Under the pieces are notes generated by a model. That model did no database searches, was not told the origin of the DNA, and worked only from the letters and a program-made list of their open reading frames with translations. Of a DNA stretch of 43,237 bases, positions 15,725 through 25,400 are shown in pieces. Source of the stretch: JBIOWF01 sp044868295 (GTDB taxonomy: Bacteria > Actinomycetota > Actinomycetes > Streptosporangiales > Streptosporangiaceae); contig JBIOWF010000114.1 in the NCBI GenBank assembly GCA_044868295.1, positions 1 through 43,237 of the forward strand, given 5' to 3'. The position numbers and the translations under genes were made by a program. Each line of letters begins with the position of its first letter. Position 1 is the first letter of the stretch.

Positions 15725-17062
15725 CTAGAGGTGGTAGGCGTACTCGCGGAACTCCCAGTCGGTGACGAACTGGGAGAATCGCTCGATTTCATTCCGCTTG
15801 TAGATGAGGTAGGAGCTCGTGAACTCCTTGCCGAGCACCTCGCTGAGCCGGCCGTCGGCGCTCAGCGCGTCCAGCGCGACAGGCAGTGACATCGGTAGCA
15901 CGCAGGCCTTGGCCGTGTCGTAGCCGTACCCCTCCAGCGGGGCGGGGGGCTCGACGCGGTCGCGGACGCCGAGGTAGACGGCCGCCATCAGGCCCGCGAT
16001 GCCGAGATAGGGGTTGGCGGACGCGTCGCCCAGCCGTACTTCCATTCGGGTGCCCGCGCCGCGCTCCGGCGGGATGCGGAGCATGGCGCTGCGGTTGTCC
16101 AGGCCCCAGTCGATCAACCAGGGGGCGAGGGTGTCCGGGCCGAACCGCTTGTAGGAGTTGATCGTGGGGTTCAGCAGGGCCGCCAACCCGGGCGCGTGGG
16201 CGAGCACGCCCCCGATCGCGTGCCGCGCGGTCTCCGACAGCCCGTACGGCCCGGCGGGGTCGGCGAACGCGTTGCGGCCTTCGGCGTCCACGCAGGACAT
16301 GTGGAGATGGAAACCTGACCCGCCTTCGTCGTTGAAGGGCTTGGCCATGAAGGTGGCCATCAGCCCGTCGCGGCGGGCCAGCTCCTTGATCGCCGCTTTG
16401 AAGCGGAACGCCCGGTCGGCGGCGCCGGTCGCCTCGGAGTGATGGAGGTTGATCTCGAACTGGCCGCCGGAGAACTCGTGGTTGCCCATGGTCACGCCGA
16501 GGTTCATCCCGCGTAGCGTGCGGAGGGTGCGCAGCACGTGCCCGCCCCGGTCGCCCTTCCCGCCCGCCACGTAGACGTTGCCGGGGGCGTCGTCGTAGCG
16601 CTTCCAGCCCGTGCCGTCGGGCTCCAGCAGGAAGTACTCCAGCTCGGGACCGACCACGCCGGTCAGGCCGAGCTCGCCCAGCCGGGCCGCCACCGCGCGC
16701 ACGACCTCGCGTGGCGACTCGGGGAGGGGCTCGCCGGTCGCCGGGTCGATGGCGTTTCCGAGGCAGCCCGCCACGCCGGGCTCCCAGGGCAGCGGGACCA
16801 GCGTGGACAGATCCGGCCGGACGGAGATGTCCGGAAGTCCCTCGTCCAGGCCACCCGGAATCGGGATCACGTCGCCTTGCGGAGATGTGTGGTAGACCGC
16901 GCGGCAGAACGCGACCCCGCTCTCGACGGCCTCGGGGAGCCGCTCGACGAGGATGTCCTTGCCTCGCTCAGTGCCGATGAAGTCCGGGTAGCCGAGCCGG
17001 ACGACGTCGATGCCCTGCGCGGTCAGGCTCTCGACGACCTGCTGCACGGACTCTGCGCTCAC
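15725..17062 (-). CDS. Glutamine-synthetase-like gamma-glutamyl-amine ligase
   Basis: A 445-residue type I GS-fold enzyme. Catalytic-domain signatures are VVGPELEYFLLEP, GGQFEINLHHSEA, GSGFHLHMS (ATP/Glu-binding His), NPTINSYKRFGPDTLAPW and the late PERGAGTRMEVRLGDASANP. Such enzymes that are not GlnA usually join glutamate's gamma-carboxyl to an amine other than ammonia (PuuA, IpuC, GlnA4, AtdA1). The start is GTG 17062: AGGAGG lies 4 bases upstream, while the 19 extra residues from the ATG at 17119 would cover the operator and -10. It leads an operon with the P450. A PuuC-like dehydrogenase and PuuD-like hydrolase under the same operator at 37-39.6 kb support an amine-activating role. Substrate unproven. 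Confidence 0.88.
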   Translation of the reverse strand: MSAESVQQVVESLTAQGIDVVRLGYPDFIGTERGKDILVERLPEAVESGVAFCRAVYHTSPQGDVIPIPGGLDEGLPDISVRPDLSTLVPLPWEPGVAGCLGNAIDPATGEPLPESPREVVRAVAARLGELGLTGVVGPELEYFLLEPDGTGWKRYDDAPGNVYVAGGKGDRGGHVLRTLRTLRGMNLGVTMGNHEFSGGQFEINLHHSEATGAADRAFRFKAAIKELARRDGLMATFMAKPFNDEGGSGFHLHMSCVDAEGRNAFADPAGPYGLSETARHAIGGVLAHAPGLAALLNPTINSYKRFGPDTLAPWLIDWGLDNRSAMLRIPPERGAGTRMEVRLGDASANPYLGIAGLMAAVYLGVRDRVEPPAPLEGYGYDTAKACVLPMSLPVALDALSADGRLSEVLGKEFTSSYLIYKRNEIERFSQFVTDWEFREYAYHL

Positions 17063-17107
17063 TGTGCCTCCTGGTGAGGGGACGTCCGACGTCGACGGAA
17101 GTAGTTC

Positions 17108-17149
17108 ATTTGGACCCAAACAGTATGCCTGGAGTGGCGTGGATCACAA
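17108..17149 (-). promoter_or_regulatory. Promoter and operator A of the GS-P450 operon
   Basis: On the minus strand: -35 TTGTGA (17149-17144), 18-base spacer, -10 TACTGT (17125-17120), and operator GTTTGGGTCCAAAT (17121-17108) covering the predicted transcription start near 17113. The operator is one of six copies of the consensus GTTTGGNTCCAAAC in this window. It sits 46 bases before the GTG start of the ligase. The arrangement is that of a repressor blocking transcription start. Confidence 0.8.
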
Positions 17150-17398
17150 CGCCCGTCGGCGAGGGTCGCCACCCCACTCACCCACTCCGGAACAACCCGG
17201 CGGGACGGATCGTACGCATACAAATGAATTTGACGCAAGGGTTGGGCCGAACGTCCACGACGGGTCACCCCCTCGCCCGACGGCGCCGTTCCGCCAGCCC
17301 GTCGCAGGAACTGCCACAGTCTAGCGAATACGCCGGTAGATCCAGGTATGCCACCTCGCACGACACCACCCTCATCAACCTCGAAGCGGCCGTGGCCA
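17150..17398. other. Spacer between divergent promoters A and C
   Basis: About 250 bases between the two divergent promoters of the ligase-P450 and ferredoxin-reductase operons. No gene, further operator copy or convincing hairpin is seen. Confidence 0.4.
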
Positions 17399-17441
17399 TT
17401 GACCGGCAACACCCCTCCCTCTAAATTATTTGGCATCAAAC
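17399..17441 (+). promoter_or_regulatory. Promoter and operator C of the ferredoxin operon
   Basis: Near-consensus promoter: -35 TTGACC (17399-17404), 17-base spacer, -10 TAAATT (17422-17427). The operator follows at once at 17428-17441 (minus-strand reading GTTTGATGCCAAAT), covering the predicted start near 17434. It deviates from the consensus more than the other five. A leader of about 58 bases with GAGGAG precedes the ferredoxin ATG. Confidence 0.8.
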
Positions 17442-17491
17442 AATTATCGGATCTGATCGCTCGGCATCTGATCGCCCAGAGGAGTGAAGTC

Positions 17492-17680
17492 ATGAGGGTC
17501 ATCGTCGACATGGACGTCTGCAAGAACCACGGGCAGTGCGTCTTCTCCGCGCCGGAGGTCTTCCAGATCAGCGTGGACGGTCACCTGGCCTACGTGGCAG
17601 AGCCCGGCGAGGCGCTGCGCGAGGCGGTCGAGGACGCCGCCGACGTGTGCCCGCTGCAGGCCATCACGGTCGAGGGCTGA
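17492..17680 (+). CDS. 3Fe-4S-type ferredoxin
   Basis: A 62-residue ferredoxin of the kind that feeds actinomycete P450s. The cluster motif is Cys10-x2-His13-x2-Cys16 (CKNHGQC) with Cys53-Pro near the end; His in the place of the fourth Cys points to a [3Fe-4S] cluster with altered potential. The ATG at 17492 follows AGAGGAG with 7 bases between; longer in-frame starts reach back through the operator and are rejected. The reductase gene begins 5 bases downstream. It should carry electrons from that reductase to the divergently encoded P450. Confidence 0.93.
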   Translation: MRVIVDMDVCKNHGQCVFSAPEVFQISVDGHLAYVAEPGEALREAVEDAADVCPLQAITVEG

Positions 17681-17685
17681 GCGAC

Positions 17686-18876
17686 GTGGACCGGCGGATC
17701 GTGATCGCGGGCGCGTCCATGGGCGGTCTCCGCGCCGCCGAACGGCTTCGCGCGGCCGGCTTCACCGGCGAGATCGTCGCGATCGGCGACGAGACGCACC
17801 TGCCGTACAACCGGCCGCCGCTGTCGAAGGAGGCCCTCGCCTCCGAGGTGACCCATGAGGCGGTCGCGTTCCGGCTGCGCCCGGCCGTCTCCGACGTGTC
17901 CTGGCGCCTCGGCGTCCCGGTCGTCGCCGCGGACCTCCAGTCCCGTGCCGTACGGCTGGCGGACGGCACGGAGCTGACATACGACGGGCTGGTGATCGCC
18001 ACCGGCATGCGGCCCCGCCGGCTGCCCACGCCGGGGCCGGCCCGCGGCAGGCACGTGGTGCGCACTCTGGAGGACGCCGCCGCCCTCCGGGACGAGCTCC
18101 GGCCGGGCGCCGAGGTGCTGGTGATCGGCGCCGGGTTCATCGGCTGCGAGGTCGCCGCCACCGCCCGCGGGCTGGGCGCCTCCGTGACCGTCGTCGCGCC
18201 CGAGGCCGTCCCCATGCTCCGGCCGCTGGGCGAGGAGCTGGGCACCGCGCTCCGGCGCCGCCACGAGGAGCGAGGGGTCCGCTTCCTGCTCGGCCGTACG
18301 GTCCGGCGCTTCCTGGGCGAGGCCCGGGTCGGCGGAGCCGAGCTGTCCGACGGCGCTCTCGTGGACGCGGACGTCGTGGTCGAGGCGGTCGGGTCGGCGT
18401 CCAACACCGAGTGGCTCGACGGCAACGGCCTGGACCTGTCCGACGGCGTGCTCTGCGACAACGCGCTCCGGGTGGAGGGCCGCCCGGAGGTCGTGGCCGT
18501 GGGCGACGTGGCCCGCTTCCCCAATCCTCGCTACGACGACGTCCCGCGCCGAGTCGAGCACTGGAGCATTCCCACGGACACGGCCCGCCGTGCCGCGATC
18601 ACGATGCTCGCCGGGCTGGGGCTGGCCGATCACGACCCGAGCGCGTTCGCCCCTCTGCCCACGTTCTGGAGCGACCAGCACGACCTGCGCATCCAGTCGT
18701 TCGGCGCGCCCGCGCTCGGCCAGGACGACGTCCGGGTCCTGGAGGGCGACCTCGACGGTGAGGTCGTGGTCGGCTACCACCGGGACGGAAACGTGGTCGG
18801 CGTGGTCATCATCGGCCTGCCGTCCGCCGTCACCCGCTACCGCGCCCTGCTCATGCACTCCCCCGCGGCCGTCTGA
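17686..18876 (+). CDS. FAD/NAD(P)-dependent ferredoxin reductase
   Basis: A 396-residue flavoprotein of the putidaredoxin-reductase type. An N-terminal FAD-binding GASMGGLRAAERL follows the first strand RIVIA, the motif LPYNRPPLSKEAL contacts FAD, LVIATGMRPRRLP is the usual linker, a second Rossmann VIGAGFIGCEVA binds NAD(P)H, and VAVGDVARF is the late FAD motif. The start is GTG 17686, 5 bases after the ferredoxin stop; no ATG is available at the family's usual beginning. With the ferredoxin it completes a class I P450 electron chain. The last 26 bases overlap the convergent esterase gene, and its final codons lie in one unit of a 60-bp tandem duplication. Confidence 0.93.
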   Translation: MDRRIVIAGASMGGLRAAERLRAAGFTGEIVAIGDETHLPYNRPPLSKEALASEVTHEAVAFRLRPAVSDVSWRLGVPVVAADLQSRAVRLADGTELTYDGLVIATGMRPRRLPTPGPARGRHVVRTLEDAAALRDELRPGAEVLVIGAGFIGCEVAATARGLGASVTVVAPEAVPMLRPLGEELGTALRRRHEERGVRFLLGRTVRRFLGEARVGGAELSDGALVDADVVVEAVGSASNTEWLDGNGLDLSDGVLCDNALRVEGRPEVVAVGDVARFPNPRYDDVPRRVEHWSIPTDTARRAAITMLAGLGLADHDPSAFAPLPTFWSDQHDLRIQSFGAPALGQDDVRVLEGDLDGEVVVGYHRDGNVVGVVIIGLPSAVTRYRALLMHSPAAV

Positions 18877-19969
18877 ACGTGACACCCGCGGCCTGAACCG
18901 GCTCAATGCTCGTTGCGCGCCCCTGCGGCCGCCTGAACGCGACGCCCGCGGTCTGGACCGGCTCGACGCGGATGGCCCCGATGGCGCTCATCATCAACGG
19001 CCAGGCTGTGTGCATCTCCGGCTGCCAGGCCTGCCAGTTGTGCCAGCCGTTCCGGTAGATGTGGGTGGTCGCGGGGATCCCGAGCGCTCTGATCCTGTTG
19101 ACGAAGGAGACCGTGGTCTCGCCGCAGACCACCTCATGGAGTTGAACGCCGTTGTCCGTCAGAGTCGGATGGTCGTAGGGGCCTGGACGGCCGGTGAGGC
19201 CGGTGGAGATGTAGAGCCCGGTGCCGCGCAGCCGCGAAGCGAGTACGTACGGGTCGTTCGCCCGCCAGTTCCGGTCGTTGATTCCGCGTATGCCCCAGAT
19301 GCGGAGCGGGTCGTCGCGTTCCAGTGACTGGAACATGATCAGGACCGGGAGGCCGGGTTTGGTGAGATGCAGCATTCCGCTGAAGGAGGCGGCATAGCGG
19401 AACATCCCCGGGTGCCGCGCGGCGTACTTAACCGCGCCGTAACCACTGGACGAAACCCCCATGGCCGCGCGCTTGTTTCCCGCCCGGTAATTGCGCTCCA
19501 TGAGTTGCAGCATTTCCGAGGTATGGAACGTCTCCCATTTCGGCGGCCCGCCCTGGCCATGGTTCCACCAATCGGTGAACCAGCCCGTATAACCGGTGGA
19601 GGGCATGACGACCAGCACGCCATATCGCGCGGCGAGTTCCTCGATATCGGTGCTGCGCGTCCACGAGACATACGTGTCGCGGCCCGCGTGATAGGCGTAG
19701 ACGACCGGCCAGGTTCTTTGTGCGGACCGTGACCAGCCCGCGGGCACCAGCACCCGGATCGGCACCGACTCCCCGAGCGCCGGCGACGAGACCGTCAGGT
19801 CCACGGTCTTGTCATCGAGCCAGCGCTCTGCGGTGATCGCCGCCCCGTCGTCGGCCGCGACCCATGTGGGTGACGGGTCGGCGGCGCCGGACAGCGCGCA
19901 CATTCCGGCGATCATCGCGGCCAGGACACCGACGCGGCCGACGAAACGCGAAACACCTTGAGTCACCAT
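18851..19969 (-). CDS. Secreted Ag85/esterase-D-family esterase
   Basis: A 372-residue exported alpha/beta hydrolase of the PF00756 type, which includes mycobacterial antigen 85 mycolyltransferases. A signal peptide (basic start, hydrophobic GVLAAMIAGMCALSGAA) ends near residue 30. The nucleophile elbow is GVSSSGYGAVKYAARHPGMF (Ser183) followed by RYAASFSGML, the order seen in Ag85; a late His in NGWHNWQAW is the probable catalytic His. The ATG at 19969 has GGAG 7 bases upstream; the 20008 start is rejected. The C-terminal about 35 residues are two copies of EPVQxAGVxFRRPxG, made by a 60-bp tandem duplication shared with the end of the reductase gene. It is divergent from the FAAL-PKS locus, so acyl transfer to a cell-envelope acceptor is possible; simple esterase activity is the alternative. 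Confidence 0.82.
   Translation of the reverse strand: MVTQGVSRFVGRVGVLAAMIAGMCALSGAADPSPTWVAADDGAAITAERWLDDKTVDLTVSSPALGESVPIRVLVPAGWSRSAQRTWPVVYAYHAGRDTYVSWTRSTDIEELAARYGVLVVMPSTGYTGWFTDWWNHGQGGPPKWETFHTSEMLQLMERNYRAGNKRAAMGVSSSGYGAVKYAARHPGMFRYAASFSGMLHLTKPGLPVLIMFQSLERDDPLRIWGIRGINDRNWRANDPYVLASRLRGTGLYISTGLTGRPGPYDHPTLTDNGVQLHEVVCGETTVSFVNRIRALGIPATTHIYRNGWHNWQAWQPEMHTAWPLMMSAIGAIRVEPVQTAGVAFRRPQGRATSIEPVQAAGVTFRRPRGSA
18861..18980. repeat. 60-bp tandem duplication at the reductase/esterase overlap
   Basis: Two imperfect copies at an exact 60-base offset (18861-18920 and 18921-18980); the first 40 or so bases of each match closely, e.g. CGCGGCC-TCTGAACG against TGCGGCC-CCTGAACG. Copy 1 contains the reductase stop codon; read on the other strand both copies are translated as the tail of the esterase. 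Confidence 0.8.
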
Positions 19970-20463
19970 TGCCGAACTCCGCCGGTCGCATTCTAAAAAT
20001 GGGGTCACACGGCGCCGTCACGGCGATGAGAAGTGTCCCATAATCCGGAGATTCCAGGGACGCGGCGGCACCACGGAAATCGATTCGAAAACACCGTGCG
20101 GCCATCGCCAGGATTCGCCATGTCGTCGCCATGGGACTGTACAACGAATGGTCATGCCGTACGCCTCGTTGATTGAAAACGGCACCCTCGTGATGCGGTG
20201 ATGGATCCCATTTTTCCCATTCATCCGATAAGAGATCATCACCGGTTGTTCATTTCACCCGAAGCCCGATCCGGGACGCGCCCTGCGCCTTGCTCGCGCT
20301 CGCCGGAACGAGGGACGGCAAATATGTCTCTTCAGATAGCCCAAAGCAACCTATGCTGCGATAGACACAGGTCGGTTACAGAGTGTCATGGTTCACATTC
20401 AGAATGTGACACCAACTTCGGGGAGAACGAACCTCACGCGTGCAGCGCGTCAAGGAGGGGCAG
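19970..20463 (+). promoter_or_regulatory. Divergent control region, esterase / FAAL, with nested palindromes
   Basis: Nearly 500 bases, lower in GC than the genes. The clearest signal is a 17-base palindrome TCACATTC-A-GAATGTGA (20393-20409) nested with outer arms GTGTCA (20383-20388) and TGACAC (20407-20412), 52-80 bases before the FAAL start: a probable regulator site. A 74-codon minus-strand frame (20018-20242) has several ATGs and no recognised homology; I do not call it a gene. An AAGGAGG ribosome site precedes the FAAL ATG. Confidence 0.55.
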
Positions 20464-22221
20464 ATGGCACTGGGGGATCGCGGCGCGGAGATGTACGACG
20501 GCGAGACGCTGATCGAGCTGGTGGCCAGATGGGCCGTGGAGATTCCGGATGAACCCGCCTACACGTTCGTGGACCACGGCACCGACCGCAATGGCCGCAG
20601 GACCACCCTGAGCTGGGCGCAGACCCACCGGCGGGCGGGCGGGGTGGCCGCCCGCCTGCGAGAGTCCACCAAACCCGGGGATCGGGTGGCGCTGTTACTG
20701 CCACAGGGCCTGGAATACCTGACCACGATGCTCGGCGCCATGTACGCGGGCGTGGTCGCGGTCCCGCTCTTCTCACCCGACCTGCCCGGCCAGTCCGGCC
20801 GCCTGATCAGGACGTACCTCGACGCCGACCCGGCCGTCGTCGTCACCACGTCCGGCTCGCACCCGCACGCCATGAGATTCCTCGGCGACCACGTGCTTCC
20901 CGTTCCCCGGGACGTCGTCACGGCGGACACCGTCGAACCCGCGGACTGGGACGTCGAGCGGGCCCCCCTGGACGACACCGCCTACCTCCAGTACACGTCC
21001 GGCTCGACCCGCGACCCGGCCGGCGTCCAGATCAGCCACCGCAACCTGGCCGTCAACGCACGCCAGCTCTGGGCCCGCCTGGGCATCGGCGAACGACGGC
21101 CGATCGTGATGACGAGCTGGCTGCCGCTGTTCCACGACATGGGGCTCATGTCCACCCTGGCGGCCCCCATCGTGCACGGGATCCAGGCCGAGTTCACCGA
21201 CCCGGTGTCGTTCATCAGGCACCCGGCGCGGTGGCTGACGATGATCTCGGCGCACCGCGACAAGGAGATCTTCACCGCCGCTCCGAACTTCGCCTACGAG
21301 TACTGCATCGCCCGAGCGCGGGACGTCGACGCGCTCGACCTGCACGGCCTGCGGTGGTGCCTCAACGGGGCGGAGCCGGTCCGGCAGCGCACCCTGGACC
21401 GCTTCGCGTCGGCCTTCACCGGGGCGGGCCTGCGGCCCGGGGCGTCCTCCCCCTGCTACGGGCTCGCCGAGGCCACCGTGTTCGTCACCGCCGCCGCAGA
21501 CGACGTCCCGCCACGGATCATGGCCGTCGACCCGCAGAGCCTGACCGAAGGCCTCGTACGGCCCTGCGCCCCGGACGCGCCACGCGCCGCCGGCCTGGTC
21601 TCGTGCGGCACACCGACCGGCCAGTACGTCGCCGTCGTCGATCCCCAAAACCGCCGGGAGCTGCCCGACGACCGGATCGGCGAGATATGGGTGCACGGCC
21701 CGAACGTGTCACGCGGATACTGGCGCAAACCGGAGCGCACCCGGGAGATCTTCGGCGGATGGCTCATCGACCCGGCCCCAGGCGTGCCACCCGGCCCCTG
21801 GCTTCGCACGGGTGACCTCGGCCTCGTTCACGAGGGAGAGCTGTACGTCACCGGCAGGATCAAGGACCTGATCATCATCGACGGCCGCAACCACTTCCCG
21901 CAGGACATCGAGGCGACCGTGCAGGAGGCACACCCGGCTGTGAGGCCCGACCATGTGGCCGCCTTCACGATTCCGGGCGGGGAGACGGAGCGCGTGGTCG
22001 TGGTCGCCGAGCGGTCGCGGCAGGTCCCCGTCGAGGAGCTCGACCACGAGGCGGTCAGCCGCGCCGTTCGCGGCGCGGTGAGCACGGTCCACGAGGTGTC
22101 GGTGCACGACTTCGTCCTCGTCCGATCAGGCGGCGTGCCGCGCACGTCGAGCGGCAAGATCGCCCGCAGCGCCTGCATGCGCCGCTATCTCGCCCAGGAG
22201 TTGCCCGCCATCCAGCCGTGA
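20464..22221 (+). CDS. Fatty acyl-AMP ligase (FAAL, FadD32-like)
   Basis: A 585-residue adenylating enzyme of the long-chain FAAL group. It activates a fatty acid as acyl-AMP and hands it to an acyl carrier domain rather than to CoA. Motifs in order: the ATP-binding loop LQYTSGSTRDPAGVQISHRN, SWLPLFHDMGLM, CYGLAEATVFVT, TGDLGLVHEGELYVTGRIKD, then LIIIDGRNHFPQDIEATVQE and RTSSGKIARSACMRRYL with the catalytic Lys. The DGRN-PQDIE region is characteristic of FAALs. The ATG at 20464 has AAGGAGG 5 bases before it; an upstream GTG at 20440 is not needed. The next gene begins with an ACP of the Pks13 N-terminal type, the expected acceptor. Confidence 0.92.
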   Translation: MALGDRGAEMYDGETLIELVARWAVEIPDEPAYTFVDHGTDRNGRRTTLSWAQTHRRAGGVAARLRESTKPGDRVALLLPQGLEYLTTMLGAMYAGVVAVPLFSPDLPGQSGRLIRTYLDADPAVVVTTSGSHPHAMRFLGDHVLPVPRDVVTADTVEPADWDVERAPLDDTAYLQYTSGSTRDPAGVQISHRNLAVNARQLWARLGIGERRPIVMTSWLPLFHDMGLMSTLAAPIVHGIQAEFTDPVSFIRHPARWLTMISAHRDKEIFTAAPNFAYEYCIARARDVDALDLHGLRWCLNGAEPVRQRTLDRFASAFTGAGLRPGASSPCYGLAEATVFVTAAADDVPPRIMAVDPQSLTEGLVRPCAPDAPRAAGLVSCGTPTGQYVAVVDPQNRRELPDDRIGEIWVHGPNVSRGYWRKPERTREIFGGWLIDPAPGVPPGPWLRTGDLGLVHEGELYVTGRIKDLIIIDGRNHFPQDIEATVQEAHPAVRPDHVAAFTIPGGETERVVVVAERSRQVPVEELDHEAVSRAVRGAVSTVHEVSVHDFVLVRSGGVPRTSSGKIARSACMRRYLAQELPAIQP

Positions 22222-22312
22222 TCACGCGGTGCCGGGGACGAGAGATCACCGGGGCCAAGGGGCCTCATCCCGACTTCGGTGACTTTCGGATCTACCCCGC
22301 CATGAAGGGATA

Positions 22313-22351
22313 TTGACAAGAAATTTCACGAAGTGTAATTACTCAATTACA
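22313..22351 (+). promoter_or_regulatory. Consensus promoter with palindromic operator for the PKS gene
   Basis: -35 TTGACA (22313-22318), 17-base spacer, -10-like TAATTA (22336-22341), overlapped by a perfect palindrome TGTAATT-N4-AATTACA (22334-22351). A repressor of the MarR or TetR type on this site would cover the -10 and start. The leader of about 75 bases carries GAGGGGG 10 bases before the ATG. The PKS operon thus has its own regulated promoter, separate from the FAAL. Confidence 0.75.
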
Positions 22352-22422
22352 AAGGGGTAGGGGCGCGCGTGGCCTCCACAAGAAGCCACGTAGCGGTCTG
22401 AAGTCTGAGGGGGCAAAACGAA

Positions 22423-25400
22423 ATGCCGACCACCGATCGCGATCAAGCCTGGCTGGACGAGACCTCCATCCGGAGCTTCCTGATCGAGCGAGTAGCAGAG
22501 CGCTGTGGTGTCACCCCGGAGGCGGTCGACCCCGACCGGCCTCTGGCCGAGCTCGGGCTCGCATCACGTGACACCCTGGCGATCACGGGGCAACTGGAGG
22601 AGCTGGTCGACCGCCCGCTCCCCACCACTCTGGTCTACGAACACCCGACCATCACCGCCCTGGCCCGTGCCCTGGGGCGGCCCGCGCACGACCCGCCTGT
22701 ACATGGCCGGCCTGCGCACAACGGGCCCGAACATGATCGACCCGCACTTGACCGGCCCGTTCTCCCCGCCGGCGCCACGTCCGCGAGCCCCTCCGCCGAA
22801 CCCATCGCCGTGGTGGGGCTGGGCTGCCGGTTCCCGGGAGGCGTCGACGGACCGGAGGCGTACTGGCGTTTCCTGCTGGACGGAGGCGACGCGATCGGTG
22901 AGGTGCCCGAGGGCCGGTGGGAGGCCTTTGAGAGTGAGTCCGTGCGGCCGGGGGCAGCCACCCGGCTGGGCGGCTTCCTCTCCGACGTCGCCGGGTTCGA
23001 CTCCCGGTTCTTCGGCATCACCCCTGGTGAGGCGGATGCCATGGACCCGCAGCAGCGGCTGTTGCTGGAGGTGGTGTGGGAGGCGTTCGAGCACGCGGGC
23101 ATCGCTCCCGCGTCGCTGCGCGGCAGCCGTACCGGCGTTTTCGTCGGCGTCTCCTCGCCCGAGTACACGATGCTGACCGCGACGGACCCGGCTCGGCTGT
23201 CCCTCTGGACCGCCACCGGCGCCGCGTTGAGCATCGTCGCCAACCGGGTGTCATACCTGCTCGACCTGCGCGGGCCGTCGCTGAGCGTCGACACCGCCTG
23301 CTCGTCGTCCCTGGTCGCGGTCCACCTCGCCGTACGGTCCCTGCGCGCCGGAGAGAGCGACCTGGCGGTGGCCGGAGGCGTCAACGTCCTGCTGTCCCCG
23401 ATGATCACTATGACGTTCGACCTGGCGGGCGGCACCGCGCCGGACGGACGGTGCAAGGCGTTCGACGCCTCCGCGAACGGCATGGTCCGCGCGGAAGGAT
23501 GCGGCGTGGTCGTCCTGAAGCGGCTCGGCGACGCCCAGCGCGACGGCGACCGGGTGCTCGCGGTCGTCCAGAACACCGCGGTCAACTCCGACGGCCGGTC
23601 GAACGGGCTGGTCGCCCCCAACCTGGAAGCGCAGAAGGCGTTGCTGCGCGAGGCGTACGCCGGGCTGGAGCCTCCGGACTACGTCGAGGCGCACGGCACG
23701 GGCACCCTGCTCGGTGACCCGATCGAGGCGCAGGCCCTCGGCTCGGTCCTGGGCAGGGGCCGCGTGGAGCCGCTGCTGATCGGCTCGGTCAAGACCAACC
23801 TCGGTCACCTCGAACCCGCGGCGGGCGCTGCCGGGATCATCAAGACCGTCCTCGCGCTGGCGCACCGCACCATCCCGGCGAGCCTGCACTACCACCGACC
23901 GAATCCGCACATCGACTTCGACGGCCTGGCGGTGAAAGTCGTCACCGAACAGACCCCCTGGCCGTCGGGCCCGGGACTGGCGGGCGTCTCGTCGTTCGGC
24001 TTCGGCGGCACCAACGCCCACGTCGTACTCGCCGAAGCACCTCCCCCACCGCCCAGAACCCGGACAGACTTCGCGCCGCACGTCGTTTCAGCGACCTCGG
24101 AGGCCCATAGAGACGCCACACCCCATGGAGCGCTCACCCGGACCGACTCCGAAACGCACACGACCCCCACACCGACCCGGAGCGACTCCGCAGCGGGCAC
24201 CGCTCCCTCACCCACCCCCGCCCAGACGGGCTCTCGGTCCTCCGAGGACGTCGGGCTGCGGGCGCCCGCGCACACCCTTCTGCTGTCAGACGTATCCGCC
24301 GGTCGGATAGCAGAGTACGCCGGGCGGCTCGCCGACCACCTGGCGGCTAGCAATCTTCCGAGGGAATCGTGGAGCCCAGATGAATCAGGGAGCGTGGGCG
24401 ACTCAGACGGCTCGGGGGCGCAGGGCGACCCCGGTGATCCAGCCGGCCTAGGAGCGCAGGCTGATCCCGGTGATCCGGGCGACCTCGTGGAGGTGGCGCA
24501 CACGCTCGCCCGACGGTTCGGCCGGGGCAGGCACGGCGCGGCCGTGGTGGGACGAGACCGTGCCGCGCTCGTCGCGGGGCTTCGGGCCCTGCACAGCGGA
24601 GACGCCGATCCCAGGCGGCCCGATGCCGGGCCTGCCGGCCACCTGGTCATCACCGGCACGGCCACCGGCGCGACCGCGCCGGTCTGGGTGTTCTCCGGGT
24701 ACGGCGCGCAGAGGCCGGGCATGGCGCGACGGCTGCTGACGGACGAGCCGTCGTTCGCCGACGCGGTCGAGGAGCTCGAACCGCTCATCCAGATCGAAGC
24801 CGGATTCTCCCTGCGAGAAGCGCTGGAGCGGCAACCGGCCCTGCCCTCCCGCCCGCCGCCGCGCCGTCCGGAGACGGGTCCGGAAACCGATCCGGCCCAG
24901 ACCATGGTGGTGCTCTTCGCCGTGCAGGTGGGGTTGTCACGCCTCTGGCAGTCGTACGGCGTCGCACCCGCCGCCGTGATCGGCCACTCGATGGGCGAGG
25001 TCGCGGCGGCCGTCACGGCCGGAGCCCTCTCGCTCGCGGACGGCGTCAAGGTCATCTCCAGCAGGGCGGATCTGCTCACAGGCATCGTCCACCGGGGCGC
25101 GATGGCCGTCATCGGAGCCTCCGGCGACGAGACCGCCGAGCTGAGCATGGACTGTCCCGACGTTCACTTGGCCGCACGGTTGTCGCCCCGGCAGGTGGTC
25201 GTCACCGGCGACGCCGACCAGATCGCCACCGTCGTCCTCCGCGCGAGCGCGCGCGGCCTGCTCGCCCGTGTCGTGCGAGCAGAGGGGGCCGGCCACTCGC
25301 CCCAGGTCGAGCCGCTGATGGAGCCCCTGAGAAACCGGCTGGCCGGGATCCGGCCGACCGTACCGACGGTGCCGTTCTACTCCACCGCTCTCGACGACCC

